NCBI RefSeq assembly: GCF_028335745.1
Contig: NZ_CP116477.1
Coordinates: 2,418,001-2,482,000, forward strand
DNA: 64,000 bases
Direction: 5' to 3'
From: Pectobacterium sp. A5351
GTDB lineage: Bacteria > Pseudomonadota > Gammaproteobacteria > Enterobacterales > Enterobacteriaceae
Position numbers and translations under genes: made by a program. Below, piece by piece: positions 22,264 through 33,290 of this stretch (the first letter of the stretch is position 1; the number at the start of each line of letters is the position of its first letter). The notes below the pieces were generated by a model, which was not told the origin of the DNA, searched no databases, and saw only the letters and a program-made list of their open reading frames with translations.

Positions 22264-22320
22264 AGAAAAAACGTCATGGAGAAAATCTATTTCGGTAAGG
22301 GTAGATTCCCCATGACGTAT
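22264..22320 (-). terminator. Terminator of the kdsB operon
   Basis: ACGTCATGGAGAA and TTCCCCATGACGT, with AATCTA/TAGATT continuing the stem, form a long imperfect hairpin about 26 bases after the kdsB stop. On the minus strand it is followed by TTTTTTCTTT. Confidence 0.85.
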
Positions 22321-22345
22321 TCATCGCAGTATAGCGTGATAGATC

Positions 22346-23098
22346 TTACTGATTCGCTATGAAGTGCCGCACACGGGCCAGATCTTCTGGCGTATCAACG
22401 CCGACGCTAGGCACCGCTTTCGCAACCGCAACGTGAATCTTCTCGCCGTACCACAGCACGCGTAGTTGCTCCAGTAATTCGATTTGCTCCAGTTGGCTCG
22501 GAGCCCAACTAACATAACGGCGCACAAAACCCGCACGATAGGCATAAATGCCGATATGACGCAGGAAATGATCGCCAATGGTTTCCTTAGACTGAGCAAA
22601 ACGCTCTCTGTCCCAGGGGATTGTCGCACGGGAAAAATACAGCGCGTATCCCTCGGCGTCGGTCACCACTTTTACTGCATTCGGGTTGAATGCTTCTTCG
22701 CTGGTTTCAATCGGCACCGCCAGCGTTGCCATTCCCGCTTTACTGGCAGCGAGGTTTTCCGCTACCTGACGAATGATCACGGAAGGAATGAGTGGTTCAT
22801 CGCCCTGAACGTTAACGATGATGTCATCGTCGGTAAAACCGTAGCGCTCGATGACTTCAGCCAGACGTTCCGTACCGGAGTTATGATCGGCGCGGGTCAG
22901 GCAGACTTCACCGCCGACTTGCTGCACAGCCATTTCAACATCGGGATGGTCTGTGGCGACAATAACGCGCTGCGCCCCCGATTCCAACGCCCGCTCCATC
23001 ACATGGACGATCATCGGTTTGCCGTTGATGTCCGCCAGCGGCTTACCGGGCAGTCGGCTTGACGCAAAACGCGCAGGAATGATCACGGTAAAGGTCAT
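22346..23098 (-). CDS. kdsB: CMP-KDO synthetase
   Basis: 3-deoxy-manno-octulosonate cytidylyltransferase, which activates KDO with CTP for attachment to lipid A during LPS synthesis. The 250-residue protein opens with the nucleotide-binding signature [15 protein letters not shown] at 7-21 and contains [10 protein letters not shown], the conserved metal-binding stretch. The first four bases overlap the ycaR stop, so the two are translationally coupled. Confidence 0.97.
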   Translation of the reverse strand: MTFTVIIPARFASSRLPGKPLADINGKPMIVHVMERALESGAQRVIVATDHPDVEMAVQQVGGEVCLTRADHNSGTERLAEVIERYGFTDDDIIVNVQGDEPLIPSVIIRQVAENLAASKAGMATLAVPIETSEEAFNPNAVKVVTDAEGYALYFSRATIPWDRERFAQSKETIGDHFLRHIGIYAYRAGFVRRYVSWAPSQLEQIELLEQLRVLWYGEKIHVAVAKAVPSVGVDTPEDLARVRHFIANQ

Positions 23099-23277
23099 TG
23101 TGTTATCTCATCAGCGCCAAGCTTACGCGCCTCGTTTTCCAGCAGCACGGGGATACCATCACGAACCGGATAGGCCAAACCATCGACCTTGCATATCAGC
23201 TCCAGTTTCTCTTTATTAAAATACAGCCGACCATTACAAACAGGACAGGCAACAATCTCAAGTAAACGGTGATCCAT
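23095..23277 (-). CDS. ycaR: YcaR, small Trm112-like protein
   Basis: A 60-residue UPF0434/Trm112-family protein ([16 protein letters not shown]...) with one CPVC pair, upstream of kdsB throughout enterobacteria. The start is fixed by a GGAGGAA ribosome binding site eight bases upstream; the longer open frame to 23400 runs into a repeat. Trm112-like proteins often act as small partners of methyltransferases, but the role of YcaR is not known. Confidence 0.92.
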   Translation of the reverse strand: MDHRLLEIVACPVCNGRLYFNKEKLELICKVDGLAYPVRDGIPVLLENEARKLGADEITQ

Positions 23278-23349
23278 GCTTCCTCCATCTTTGGCCGATC
23301 GATGACCGGCTGAGGGTGCTGGCAAAGCCCGCTGGACGATGATGATGGG

Positions 23350-23397
23350 TAGATCGTAAAGACGCTGTAAATACATCCCTGTACGCTCGGATTGCGC
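23350..23397 (+). repeat. Dispersed 48-base repeat, copy 1 (family B)
   Basis: A 48-base block from TAGATCGTAAAGACGC to GCTCGGATTGCGC recurs at 34957-35004 with one mismatch. It lies in the 290-base gap between lpxK and ycaR, where E. coli has ycaQ, and is followed by a short GGCGC-containing inverted repeat (GCGCCATCCATGGCGC). The rest of this gap holds no supported gene. Confidence 0.85.
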
Positions 23398-23567
23398 CAT
23401 CCATGGCGCAAACGCTTTACTCTTCTATCTCATCATCACCGCTTTCATTCTGCGAAAAATTTGCCAACGTTATGGGCCAATCTATGACCGACATGTTCTT
23501 TCTCGCTATGGCAGCGATCTACTATGGCGATACCTTCAAGAGATATCTAAAACCGTGGTACGGCGAT

Positions 23568-24569
23568 TTACGTTCTGCTACCAGCATGCTGCTTCAGCAC
23601 ATATTCCAATTTTTCAAGCAATTGTGTTCCGTGGGGCTCAGCGAGCACGGCATCGACTGGCAGATACCACCAGTTATCCTGAGCAAACGTCTTACATTTT
23701 ACGGCATCTTTTTCCGTCATCAGCAGCGGCTGCATTGTATCCTGAGTCAGGGATTCGAGCTGTTCTGGCTGGTACGATTGATGATCGGCAAAAGCAATTT
23801 CACGTGCAATGCTGACGCCAGCCTCACGCAGCGTAGCAAAAAAACGCGGGGGATGTCCGATACCCGCCATCGCGACCACATCCTGCAACTGGCTCAGCGG
23901 TCGGGACTCACCAGAAAGTAAGTTAATCGCCATACCTGCGGTTAATGTCATGCCTATCTCGTTTGTTCGCGGCGTGCCGCCGTTAACAATGACAGCATCC
24001 ACCGAGGCCAGACGGCTTTCTCTTTCCCGCATTGGACCTGCGGGCAGCCACCATCCGTTGCCAAAGCGCCGCACTCCATCAATCACAACCAGCTCAATAT
24101 CTCTTTCCAACGCATAGTGCTGTAACCCATCGTCGGTGATCACCACATCTAGCGTGTGCTGTGCCAATAACGCACTCACAGCATCCCGACGGCAAGGGGC
24201 CACCGCAACAGGTGCGCCCGTACGTTGAAAAATCAACACCGGCTCATCGCCAGCCTGCGCCGTCGTCACCGACTCATCCAGCAATAGAGGATAACGTTCA
24301 GCTTTCCCACCGTAACCACGTGACACCACGCCGACACGATAACCTCTGCGCTGTAGGTACTCGACAAGCCAAATGACCACCGGAGTCTTTCCATTGCCGC
24401 CTGCCGTCAGATTTCCGACAACCACGACAGGAACGGGAGCTCGCCAGCTTTTCCGCCATCCGAGTTGATAGCTCTGGCGGATCAGAAACGTGACGAATCC
24501 GTATAGCCACGAAAACGGCAGCAACAGCCAATAAAGCCGCGAGCGACCAGACCAGATACGTTCAATCAT
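23568..24569 (-). CDS. lpxK: Tetraacyldisaccharide 4'-kinase
   Basis: Membrane-associated kinase that phosphorylates the 4' position of the lipid A disaccharide, giving lipid IV-A. The 333-residue protein has an N-terminal hydrophobic helix (about 11-31) and the P-loop [15 protein letters not shown] at 51-65. Its start overlaps the msbA stop by four bases, giving the conserved msbA-lpxK pair that finishes and flips the lipid A core. Confidence 0.96.
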   Translation of the reverse strand: MIERIWSGRSRLYWLLLPFSWLYGFVTFLIRQSYQLGWRKSWRAPVPVVVVGNLTAGGNGKTPVVIWLVEYLQRRGYRVGVVSRGYGGKAERYPLLLDESVTTAQAGDEPVLIFQRTGAPVAVAPCRRDAVSALLAQHTLDVVITDDGLQHYALERDIELVVIDGVRRFGNGWWLPAGPMRERESRLASVDAVIVNGGTPRTNEIGMTLTAGMAINLLSGESRPLSQLQDVVAMAGIGHPPRFFATLREAGVSIAREIAFADHQSYQPEQLESLTQDTMQPLLMTEKDAVKCKTFAQDNWWYLPVDAVLAEPHGTQLLEKLEYVLKQHAGSRT

Positions 24570-26314
24570 TCGCCAAACTGCATTCTGTGTAGCTGCGCAT
24601 AAGCACCGTTTGCCGCCAGTAATGCAGCATGGTTACCACGCTCAATGATTCTGCCATCTTCAACCACCAGAATCTCATCCGCTTTTTCAATCGTGGAAAG
24701 GCGGTGTGCAATCACCAGAGCAGTACGATCTTTTTGCAGTTCGTCTAAGGCTGCTTGGATCGCGCGTTCCGATTCCGTGTCCAGCGCCGACGTAGCTTCA
24801 TCCAATATCAGGATCGGGCTATCACGCAGCAGCGCGCGAGCAATTGCGATACGCTGCCGCTGCCCACCGGAAAGCATCACGCCATTTTCACCAATCACCG
24901 TATCCAAACCATGTTCCATCTTATTGATGAAATCCATCGCATAAGCCATTTTCGCCGCACGTTCAATTTCTTCACGGTTATAATGCTCATTACGAGCATA
25001 GGCGATATTGTTAGCTATCGTATCGTTGAACAGATGCACGTTTTGAGAAACCAGTGCAACCTGATTACGTAAGGAAGACAGGCGATATTCGCGTAGATCG
25101 TGACCATCAAGCAGAATTTCACCTGATTGAATGTCGTAAAAACGCGTAATCAAACTGGCAATCGTTGATTTACCTGAGCCAGACCGACCAACCAACGCCA
25201 CCGTTTTACCCACAGGGATATGCAGATTGATATTCTTCAGCGCCAGGTTTTCTCTTCCCGGATAAGCGAAATTCACCTGGCGGAACTCGAGTTCGCCTTT
25301 CGCGCGCTCGATCTCGAGTTTGCCCGTATCACGTTCCTGCTCCATGTCCAGAATCGCAAACAACGTCTGGCACGCGGCCATCCCACGCTGGAACTGCGCG
25401 TTAACGTTAGTCAGGGATTTTAACGGGCGCATCAGTGCAATCATGGAAGAGAAAACCACCGTGATCGTCCCGGCGGTTAACGTTTCCATCACGCTAGGGA
25501 AGCTGGCAGCATACAGCACAAATGCCAACGCCAGCGAAGCGATCAACTGGATAATAGGATCGGAAATCGACGACGCGGACACCATTTTCATACCCTGCTG
25601 ACGCATCCGGTTGCTGACCTGATCGAAACGCTGGGTTTCAACATCCTGGCCGCCAAACATCAGCACTTCTTTGTGGCCTTTCAACATTTGCTCGGTGCTG
25701 GTAGTCACGTGCCCCATGGTGTCCTGCATGTTCTTACTAATATTTCTGAAGCGTTTGGACACCATGCGCATGGCGATCGATACGATCGGCGCAATCACAA
25801 TCAGAATGATGGACAACTGCCAGCTGTAGTAGAACATCAGAATAAACAGCCCGATAATCGAGGCACCTTCCCTGACAACCGTAATCAACGCGCCAGATGA
25901 CGAAGCCGCAACCTGCTCCGAATCATAGGTAATACGGGAAAGTAGCGTTCCGGTTGACTGCTGGTCAAAGAACGCGACTGGCATCCCCATAATATGGGAG
26001 AACAGACGTCGACGCATATTCATCACCACCTTTCCTGAAACCCAGGCGACGCAGTAGCTCGATACGAAACCTGACGCCCCTCTTACTAACATCAAACCAA
26101 TGACGACCAGTGGCATCCAGAGCAATACAGAACGTTCCGCTTTACCAAATCCTTCATCCAGTAAGGGCTTAAGCAGTGAAAGCATTAATGTATCGCCGGC
26201 TGCGTTAATGATGAGTGCAATTGCAGCAGCAGCAAGCCCTGCCTTAAAAGGAGAGATCATCGGCCATAGGCGGCGAAAGGTCTGCCAGGTGGAGAGATCT
26301 TTATCATTCAGCAT
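24566..26314 (-). CDS. msbA: Lipid A flippase MsbA
   Basis: Homodimeric ABC exporter half-transporter that flips lipid A-core from the inner to the outer leaflet of the inner membrane. The start [17 protein letters not shown] gives 582 residues, the E. coli length; an in-frame codon at 26359 adds 15 residues that are not part of the family. Six transmembrane helices precede the nucleotide-binding domain with Walker [10 protein letters not shown], signature LSGGQRQR and Walker [13 protein letters not shown]. Confidence 0.97.
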   Translation of the reverse strand: MLNDKDLSTWQTFRRLWPMISPFKAGLAAAAIALIINAAGDTLMLSLLKPLLDEGFGKAERSVLLWMPLVVIGLMLVRGASGFVSSYCVAWVSGKVVMNMRRRLFSHIMGMPVAFFDQQSTGTLLSRITYDSEQVAASSSGALITVVREGASIIGLFILMFYYSWQLSIILIVIAPIVSIAMRMVSKRFRNISKNMQDTMGHVTTSTEQMLKGHKEVLMFGGQDVETQRFDQVSNRMRQQGMKMVSASSISDPIIQLIASLALAFVLYAASFPSVMETLTAGTITVVFSSMIALMRPLKSLTNVNAQFQRGMAACQTLFAILDMEQERDTGKLEIERAKGELEFRQVNFAYPGRENLALKNINLHIPVGKTVALVGRSGSGKSTIASLITRFYDIQSGEILLDGHDLREYRLSSLRNQVALVSQNVHLFNDTIANNIAYARNEHYNREEIERAAKMAYAMDFINKMEHGLDTVIGENGVMLSGGQRQRIAIARALLRDSPILILDEATSALDTESERAIQAALDELQKDRTALVIAHRLSTIEKADEILVVEDGRIIERGNHAALLAANGAYAQLHRMQFGE

Positions 26315-26351
26315 GTAGTAAACCTGAAGCGGGAAGAAATAGCCGACCATT

Positions 26352-28631
26352 TTACTCATTATACCGTCCTACGCCAAACCACTGATGATACCAACGAGGC
26401 GATATATGATCCCTGAACCGCAGAATGTGCCATGAATCGCTGAAAAAACGTGCACTTAACTGACCAAATGACGCAGTATCAAACCATGAGTAACCATATT
26501 GCTGGTATCGTTCGACAATCTTTACTGAAGGCAGCCGCCACGGGTTATAGCGTGCCGCCGAGGCGATAACGAATTCGGCATTCACCGCACGAATGAAGGG
26601 AGGGGAGGAGGATGTCTTACTGCCATGATGAGGGATTTGTAACAAATTCGCACGCAGCGCGCTGCCCTCTAACCGAATCAACGCCCTTTCCGCATCCGAT
26701 TCCAGATCGCCCGTTAATAAAACACGGTGTTTACCATCATCAACGCGGATCACACAGGAGTCGTTGTTTTCCGCTCGTTCAGTGAGCGCTAGCGGCCACA
26801 GCACGGTAAACGTGAGATCCTGCCAGCGCCAACGCTCACCCCGTAGACAAGAGCGATGATTCATCGCGTTGGTGGCGCTATATATCGTAGCTTCAGGGTA
26901 GGCTGCCTGTAGCGTCTCCAGTCCCCCGACATGATCCATATGGCTGTGGCTTAGGATAATGTTTTCCACGTCGACTCCCCGCCAGCGTAGGTAAGGCAGA
27001 ATTTCTCGCGTCGCCATATCGCCCCCTTCCCAGCGGTTTCCCGTATCGTACAGCACCGCCTTTCCACGTTGCTCAATCACGATGGCCAAGCCGTGGCCGA
27101 CATCCAGCATGTCCACACGCCAATCCGGTTCATCGCTCTTTATGCGGAAAGCCAATAAAACCAGAATCAACACGCCAACACTCGTCGGATGGATCCACCA
27201 CCAACGAAAGCGCCATATGACAACGGCTCCCCACCCCGCGACGCTCCCTAGCAGCAGTGATGCATCAAGATATACCCACCCCGTTTGCAGATACGTCAGC
27301 GGTGCGAACACCACACGTAGCGAAACATCCGCCAGCCACCAGAGAATGCCACTCAGCGGCGCGAATGCCATCATGCTCAACGCCAACAAAATAAGCGGCG
27401 TCGTCACGAACGACACTAAAGGCACCGCCCATAGATTGGCTGGCAGGGAGGTGATGCTAAAACCGTGGAAAATATGAAGCTGCAAGGGCATCAATAGCAA
27501 AGTGATTCCCGTTTGCAGATGGATCCAACGTAGCCAGAACCAGCGGCTCCTTGTCTGTAGCCGATGAGGAAGCGGCACCCATTGAAACCAGAAAATGAGC
27601 GATGCCACCGCGAGACAAGATAACCAGAAACTGTCTGACAGCACGCTCAACGGATCGCTCACCAGAATCAGCGCCACGCACCATAGCCAGACCTGCCAGG
27701 CTGAGCAGTTAACGCCCCACATTTTCAGGCAGAGCCATACGCTAAGCGCCAGCGCCGAACGTACCGCCGGAGGGTTCCCCCCCGCCAGCCAGACATATCC
27801 CCAGGCAACCACGACACTCGCGATCAATGGGAAACGATAGCCAATCCACTGCACGGGAAAGCCATACTGCAACGCCCGTGCCATTCCCCATCCAACCAGC
27901 CCCGCAAGCACAATATGCAGACCAGAGATCGCCATCAGGTGCATCGTACCGGTATTCTGAAGGAGCGCCTTGAGCGCTGAGCTAACCGTTTTCATCTCAC
28001 CAAACGTCAGCGCCAGTAAAATAGAACGCCACGCTAACCCCTGTACCTGCTGTTCCGCCTGTGCGATCGTGCGCTGGCGGAAATCACAGCGGCTGTCAGC
28101 GACCTTTGCCGCGAGTATACGACCCGATAACGGTTGTCGTTTGGCTATCGCCCAGCGCTGGCTATCAAAGCCGCCTTCATTTAGTCGACTATGGATAGGA
28201 CGAAAACTGGCGGTTATCGCCCAGCGTTGGCCGCCGCACCAGCTTTCCATCGCCGATGACAGGGCCAGTTGAGCATATAGCGGTGGGAAGATCCGTTGCT
28301 GGTCTATCTCTTCCAGCCGAACCGTAATCCCGTCATCAGCGTGTTCGCTGAACCGTATGCTGCTGATTGTCACGACAGCATTAACCGGATCCTGCGTGAA
28401 ACGATCGATTTGTAGCAGCAGGGTTTGAGCATTCAACGTAGCCCAACAGAAGCTCACGGCAACAAGGGCGACAAACCGTACCCTTGTGTGACTATATCCG
28501 CCCAGCGCCACACAGGTAGATAGCCCAACACCCCACCACAGCAGCGTTGGCGCTGGGAGCTGCGGTAAAAAAAACAGCGGCAGAATACCCAGCACGCTGG
28601 CCCACGCCAGACTATTTACCGACATCATCAC
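26352..28631 (-). CDS. ycaI: ComEC/Rec2-family inner-membrane protein (YcaI)
   Basis: Homologue of the competence channel ComEC, which carries single-stranded DNA across the inner membrane in transformable bacteria. The 759-residue protein has an N-terminal OB-like region, a multi-helix Competence domain (about 200-480) and a C-terminal metallo-beta-lactamase domain with HSHMDHVGG. Start choice is uncertain: GTG at 28631, then ATG at 28628 and 28625 follow in frame with no clear ribosome binding site. It lies upstream of msbA as in E. coli. Confidence 0.93.
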   Translation of the reverse strand: MMMSVNSLAWASVLGILPLFFLPQLPAPTLLWWGVGLSTCVALGGYSHTRVRFVALVAVSFCWATLNAQTLLLQIDRFTQDPVNAVVTISSIRFSEHADDGITVRLEEIDQQRIFPPLYAQLALSSAMESWCGGQRWAITASFRPIHSRLNEGGFDSQRWAIAKRQPLSGRILAAKVADSRCDFRQRTIAQAEQQVQGLAWRSILLALTFGEMKTVSSALKALLQNTGTMHLMAISGLHIVLAGLVGWGMARALQYGFPVQWIGYRFPLIASVVVAWGYVWLAGGNPPAVRSALALSVWLCLKMWGVNCSAWQVWLWCVALILVSDPLSVLSDSFWLSCLAVASLIFWFQWVPLPHRLQTRSRWFWLRWIHLQTGITLLLMPLQLHIFHGFSITSLPANLWAVPLVSFVTTPLILLALSMMAFAPLSGILWWLADVSLRVVFAPLTYLQTGWVYLDASLLLGSVAGWGAVVIWRFRWWWIHPTSVGVLILVLLAFRIKSDEPDWRVDMLDVGHGLAIVIEQRGKAVLYDTGNRWEGGDMATREILPYLRWRGVDVENIILSHSHMDHVGGLETLQAAYPEATIYSATNAMNHRSCLRGERWRWQDLTFTVLWPLALTERAENNDSCVIRVDDGKHRVLLTGDLESDAERALIRLEGSALRANLLQIPHHGSKTSSSPPFIRAVNAEFVIASAARYNPWRLPSVKIVERYQQYGYSWFDTASFGQLSARFFSDSWHILRFRDHISPRWYHQWFGVGRYNE

Positions 28632-28746
28632 TTTTACTGATATCGTCCATTACCATGACACAACCTTCCCTCTTTCCCTGTTGTTCGTTCCAGAATGTTG
28701 CAATAACTCAAGCTCATGCGACAGAAAGAAAAACTCAGGTAGGAAA

Positions 28747-28953
28747 ATGCCTCGCAAGAAAGTGGCGACATTGCAAAGAATGACATTCGGTTGTGCGAGC
28801 TGGATTACAGTTCTCACAGCGTTTGGCATCATCATCAGCGACAAAATCATTAACGACCGCCACCGACGCTCAAACAAGTGGGTAGACAAAAAGGCAGGAT
28901 GTGGCGTAAAAGCTAAAAGAAAAAGGACCGCAGAAGCGATCCTTTTACAGTAG
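28747..28953 (+). CDS. Possible small basic membrane protein
   Basis: This 68-codon frame begins MPRKKVATLQRM behind an AGGAAA ribosome-binding-like sequence. It encodes one hydrophobic segment (about 12-32) and a Lys/Arg-rich C-terminal half. I do not recognise it. It lies at the synteny junction between ycaI and tmaR, overlaps a hairpin at its 3' end, and could be spurious. Confidence 0.3.
   Translation: MPRKKVATLQRMTFGCASWITVLTAFGIIISDKIINDRHRRSNKWVDKKAGCGVKAKRKRTAEAILLQ
28918..28946. terminator. Candidate bidirectional terminator hairpin
   Basis: AAAAGGACCGC and GCGATCCTTTT pair across an AGAA loop with one mismatch. A-rich sequence lies on the left and T residues on the right. It overlaps the end of the small frame at 28747-28953. 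Confidence 0.5.
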
Positions 28954-28994
28954 AAAACAATTTACAGTAGAAAACGGTTTACAGTAGAAAACGG
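28944..28994 (+). repeat. Three tandem 17-base repeats
   Basis: TTTACAGTAGAAAACGG occurs three times head to tail (28944-28960, 28961-28977, 28978-28994); the first copy ends in AA instead of GG. There are no spacers, so this is not a CRISPR array. The block sits in the 389-base gap between ycaI and tmaR, where the gene order stops matching E. coli. Confidence 0.9.
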
Positions 28995-29020
28995 TTTTCC
29001 CGTAAAAACGGGACGTTAGG

Positions 29021-29341
<321 letters not shown>

Positions 29342-29471
29342 TTACCCTTACCTTAAGTCATACATAAATTCTTTATGCATTCACCATACAGGTTATACCC
29401 AGCGTCTTTCAAGCAGTGCTTACACCCTTTGCGCAAACGCCCCGCCGAGCGGATAATCTGTCATCAAACCA

Positions 29472-30230
29472 TTAACGATAATATACCGCGATACGCTGAT
29501 TATGAACCTCTTCAATGGCCACTTCAGTATCGAAAATATCTTCCAGGACGTCGGACACCATAATGTCCTCCGGTTTTCCCGTATAGATAATCTGCCCTTT
29601 GCGCATCGCAATAATGTAGTCTGAATAGGCAGAAGCAAAGTTGATGTCGTGGATAACCAGCACGATGGTTTTGCCTAGTTCATCCGCCGCACGGCGGATC
29701 TGCTTCATCATCGCCACGGCGTGTTTCATATCCAGATTATTCAGAGGTTCATCCAGCAGCACATATTCCGTGTCCTGACACAGCACCATCGCGACATAAG
29801 CACGCTGCCGTTGGCCGCCGGAAAGCTCATCTAAAAAACGATCTTTCAATTCGGTCAGATTGAGAAACGCCAACGCGGCGTTAATACGCTCACGATCGTC
29901 AGCGTTCAACCGCCCTTTGGTGTAAGGATAACGGCCAAAACCCACCAGCTCCGCCACCGTCAAGCGGCTGGTAAACTGGTTTTCCTGCCGCAGCACGGAC
30001 AAACAGGTAGCAAGCTTATCGCTTGGCGTTGTCATCACATCCATGCCATTAACCTTTACCTGTCCGCGATCCGCTTCCAGCAAACGGCTGATGATGGACA
30101 ACAATGTCGACTTCCCCGCACCGTTCGGGCCGATTATCGACGTGACGCCACCGCGAGGCACTGTCGCCGTGACATTATTTAATACCGTTACGTTATTATA
30201 CGTTTTGGTTACATTGCCGATCTCAATCAC
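29472..30230 (-). CDS. Ferric-siderophore ABC importer, ATPase
   Basis: Cytosolic ATPase that powers a FecCD-type permease. The 252 residues carry Walker A GPNGAGKST at 34-42, Q-loop RQEN, signature LSGGQRQR at 136-143 and Walker B VLLDE at 157-161. The sequence resembles the CeuD/VctC/YclP group (catechol and related siderophores) more than FecE or FepC, judged by eye. Its ATG overlaps the stop of the upstream permease by four bases. It is the last gene of the four-gene operon. Confidence 0.9.
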   Translation of the reverse strand: MIEIGNVTKTYNNVTVLNNVTATVPRGGVTSIIGPNGAGKSTLLSIISRLLEADRGQVKVNGMDVMTTPSDKLATCLSVLRQENQFTSRLTVAELVGFGRYPYTKGRLNADDRERINAALAFLNLTELKDRFLDELSGGQRQRAYVAMVLCQDTEYVLLDEPLNNLDMKHAVAMMKQIRRAADELGKTIVLVIHDINFASAYSDYIIAMRKGQIIYTGKPEDIMVSDVLEDIFDTEVAIEEVHNQRIAVYYR

Positions 30231-31234
30231 ACGGAAACCTTTTTCAGTAGCAACACAATAAACAGCGACCCACCGATAAATTCGAGGACGACAGAGAGCG
30301 CACCAGCCATGCCAAGCAGATGCTCCAAAATCAGTTGCCCCCCCACTAATGCGATAATGCCAAGCAAAAACGCCGTTGGGAGAAGAATACGATGTTGGCT
30401 GGACCCTGCGATCAGATAGGCTAAATTGGCAACCATGAACCCTAAAAAGGTCAGTGGCCCCACTAATGCCGTCGAAATAGCAACAAGTATGGATACCAAT
30501 AACAGTACGATGGTGACATGGCGCTTGTAGGCGATCCCAAGATTAATCGCCGTATTTTTCCCTAACGCCAACACATCTAATTGGAAACGCAACCGCCACA
30601 CGAACAGCGCCACAATCAAGATGATGACCGCTGATAGCACAATTAATTCTGGGGCTGCTCGAGTAAACGTGGCGAACATTCGCCCCTGTAACACGGCGAA
30701 TTCACTGGGCGTTAAGAGACGTTGCATCAGGCTTGACGCACTGCGAAACAACGTACCGCAAATGATCCCGACCAGCAGAACCAAATGCAGATTGCTGTGA
30801 CGACCGGTAAACAACCAGCGATAAAGTAACGAGGAGAACAGAACCAACAACAACGCTTCGAAGACAAACTTACCACTGACGCCAACCGCTGAAATACCTT
30901 GCACGCCGAAAAAGAACAACACCATCGTTTGCAACAGGACAAACAGCGCCTCAAATCCCATGATTGATGGGGTCAGAATGCGGTTATTGGTCACCGTCTG
31001 GAACAATACCGTTGATACACTGGCAGCAAATGCCACCAGTATCATCGTAGATAAAATCTGCCCTCGATGTATCAGGATATAGCGTAGGTTCCCCCCCAGA
31101 TTGATGGTCATGAACACGACGATTATCGCTAATGCCCCCGCACTCAACCACCATAAACGCCGATAAGGCGCGGCGCTGGGCTCGACTGGCGCTGTTGCAG
31201 GGCGGGTATCAACCTTAAATTCATTAACTGACAT
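30227..31234 (-). CDS. Ferric-siderophore ABC importer, permease 2
   Basis: Inner-membrane FecCD-family permease, 335 residues with about nine to ten hydrophobic helices. A polar N-terminal tail of about 25 residues (EFKVDTRPATAPVEPS) precedes the first helix. It overlaps the upstream permease gene by 11 bases and the ATPase gene by four, so the operon is tightly coupled. With permease 1 it should form the heterodimeric channel. Confidence 0.9.
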   Translation of the reverse strand: MSVNEFKVDTRPATAPVEPSAAPYRRLWWLSAGALAIIVVFMTINLGGNLRYILIHRGQILSTMILVAFAASVSTVLFQTVTNNRILTPSIMGFEALFVLLQTMVLFFFGVQGISAVGVSGKFVFEALLLVLFSSLLYRWLFTGRHSNLHLVLLVGIICGTLFRSASSLMQRLLTPSEFAVLQGRMFATFTRAAPELIVLSAVIILIVALFVWRLRFQLDVLALGKNTAINLGIAYKRHVTIVLLLVSILVAISTALVGPLTFLGFMVANLAYLIAGSSQHRILLPTAFLLGIIALVGGQLILEHLLGMAGALSVVLEFIGGSLFIVLLLKKVSV

Positions 31235-32195
31235 GGCGTTTCTGACTCAACAACAGGGTAAGGAACACGACAGCACCGATCACACCCAGAATGACGCTCA
31301 CTGGAATCTCGAACGGGTAACGCACCACACGACCAATGATATCGCATAGCAGCACAAGCCCACCGCCAAGCAAACACACCCAGGGGATAGTTTTCCGCAC
31401 ATTATCGCCGATGATCATGCTAATCAGGTTTGGCACAATCAGTCCCAAAAACGGTAATGCGCCGACGACAACGACGACGACACCGCTTATCACCGCAATG
31501 ATAGAGAGCCCCAGCAACATAACCTGCCGGTAATTCAGGCCAACATTGACGGAGAACTCCCGCCCCATTCCAGCAACAGTAAAACGGTCTGCCGTCCAAC
31601 ACGCTAATAACGTCAGGATTCCCACCAGCCAGAGCAATTCATATCGGCCTTGTAAAATCCCGGAAAAATCCCCGGCTTCCCAGCTACCGAGCGACTGTAA
31701 CAAGTCATAATGCATGGCACCGAATGTCGTTACCGCACCGATGACGGCACCAAACATGATCCCGACCAGCGGCACAACCAACGCCGATTTGAGGACAATG
31801 CGGCGCAACAGCATCATAAACAGCAGCGTACCAATCATGGCAAACACACTGGCGACAACCATCTTCACCATCAAGGAAGCGGATGGCGCAACCACCATCA
31901 CCACCAGCAAGCCAAACCCCGCAGACTGCGTTGTACCAGCCAGTGAAGGTTCAACAAAGCGATTCTGTGTCAGCAGTTGCATGATTAGCCCGGCAACGCT
32001 CATGGCGCTTCCCGCCAATAACAGCGCCAAGGTACGTGGGACACGACTGATAAAAAAAATGTCACGCATCATCGGGTCGGTCCATACTGCATCCAGCGTA
32101 ACTTGTCCCGCACCAATAAATAGGCTACAGGTAATCATCCCCAACATGAGGATGATACCTGCCGAAAAATAAAACGCTTTCATTACTGAAGTCAC
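31224..32195 (-). CDS. Ferric-siderophore ABC importer, permease 1
   Basis: FecCD-family inner-membrane permease, 323 residues with repeated hydrophobic helices. GALPFLGLIVPNL is the conserved cytoplasmic loop that contacts the ATPase. It begins nine bases after the binding-protein gene. Best judged as the CeuB/VctD/YclN-type partner of the next permease. Confidence 0.9.
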   Translation of the reverse strand: MTSVMKAFYFSAGIILMLGMITCSLFIGAGQVTLDAVWTDPMMRDIFFISRVPRTLALLLAGSAMSVAGLIMQLLTQNRFVEPSLAGTTQSAGFGLLVVMVVAPSASLMVKMVVASVFAMIGTLLFMMLLRRIVLKSALVVPLVGIMFGAVIGAVTTFGAMHYDLLQSLGSWEAGDFSGILQGRYELLWLVGILTLLACWTADRFTVAGMGREFSVNVGLNYRQVMLLGLSIIAVISGVVVVVVGALPFLGLIVPNLISMIIGDNVRKTIPWVCLLGGGLVLLCDIIGRVVRYPFEIPVSVILGVIGAVVFLTLLLSQKRHVS

Positions 32196-32204
32196 GATGC
32201 CGTC

Positions 32205-33155
32205 TTAAGGTTTCGCATCAAGTGCTTTATTGACATCGTCGATCAGACGCAGATAACTTTGCAACCCACCCGCGATATAAATCGAAGAAGAGTCCAGGTA
32301 AACCACGCGATTATTCTGCCAGGCATTGGTTTTATTCACTAATGGGTTATCCAAAACCTGTTTCGCTGATTGACCTTCCTTCTGGTTACCAATCGCGCTG
32401 TCACGATCGAAGACGAATAGCCAGTCCGGATTGACACTCAACAACAGTTCAGATGTCACAATATTCCCGTGGCGGCCTGACTCAGGAAACTCTGTCGCGG
32501 GTTTAAATCCCAACTCATCGAAAACAAAGCCGAAACGGGATTTCGGGCCATATGCCGACATTTTCCCCCCCGTCACCATCACCAATAATGCAGACCCTGC
32601 TTTATCGGCTTTTTCACGCGTTTGAGCGATACGATTTTTAAAATCATTCAGTTTGGCTTTAGCTTCATCCTGCTTGCTAAAAATTTCACCCAGTTGTTCC
32701 ACTCGCTGCGTAAAGCTGGCCATAAATTGACGATCATCGATATCCAACGCAATCGTTGGTGCGATAGCATTTAATTTGTCATAGGCATCACGAGCGCGAC
32801 CGCCACCAATAATCAAATCCGGCGCAGCACTGCTGATGGCTTCATAATTAGGCTCAAACAACGTGCCAGCATTCAGGTACTTACTGTCTCGGTATTGCGC
32901 GAGAACATCTGGAAATATTTTTGCGTCGCCTTGTGGCACGCCAGCAACATCGATGTTCAGCGCGGTCATCGTATCCAGAATGGCGGTATCAAACACAATG
33001 ACTTTTTTCGGATTCACGGGAACCTGCGTGACACCTTTTGTATGTTCAATCGCTACAGTTTGTCTTGCCACAGATGTTGAATCAGCCTGATCGCAGCCAG
33101 CCACCACTAACGCGGAAGCCAGCAGCGTCATGTTAATCATTGAGGGAAACCGCAT
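32205..33155 (-). CDS. Ferric-siderophore-binding lipoprotein
   Basis: Substrate-binding protein of the importer, 316 residues of the FepB/CeuE/YclQ type. A signal peptide ends in the lipobox VVAGC with Cys21 as the lipidated residue, unusual among Gram-negative siderophore binders, which are often soluble, but typical of the CeuE group. An AAGGAGAAAGGA ribosome binding site precedes the ATG. No outer-membrane TonB receptor or siderophore biosynthesis gene is adjacent, so the ligand cannot be named; a mixed or tetradentate catecholate is an inference from the family. Confidence 0.9.
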   Translation of the reverse strand: MRFPSMINMTLLASALVVAGCDQADSTSVARQTVAIEHTKGVTQVPVNPKKVIVFDTAILDTMTALNIDVAGVPQGDAKIFPDVLAQYRDSKYLNAGTLFEPNYEAISSAAPDLIIGGGRARDAYDKLNAIAPTIALDIDDRQFMASFTQRVEQLGEIFSKQDEAKAKLNDFKNRIAQTREKADKAGSALLVMVTGGKMSAYGPKSRFGFVFDELGFKPATEFPESGRHGNIVTSELLLSVNPDWLFVFDRDSAIGNQKEGQSAKQVLDNPLVNKTNAWQNNRVVYLDSSSIYIAGGLQSYLRLIDDVNKALDAKP

Positions 33156-33207
33156 TCCTTTCTCCTTATTTCGGCATGAAGCAGCGTGAATAACGTCGCA
33201 AAGTATC

Positions 33208-33226
33208 GAATTTAATTATCATTCGC
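33208..33226 (-). promoter_or_regulatory. Fur-box-like site upstream of the siderophore importer
   Basis: On the minus strand GCGAATGATAATTAAATTC matches the 19-base Fur consensus at 13 positions, including the central GAATGATAAT core. It lies 53 bases upstream of the binding-protein start, where iron repression of the operon would be expected. Confidence 0.6.
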
Positions 33227-33290
33227 ATTAAAACGAAAATTGTAACCGAATGGACACACTCATGCCTAGCGATTATGTCTACCCTTCTTT

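Noticed and set aside
28944..28994. Possible CRISPR from regular repeats (also 33291-33362)
   Set aside because: Repeats are directly adjacent with no unique spacers and no cas genes lie nearby.
29375..29638. Small frames between tmaR and the importer ATPase
   Set aside because: Mostly inside the ATPase coding region on either strand and without start signals.
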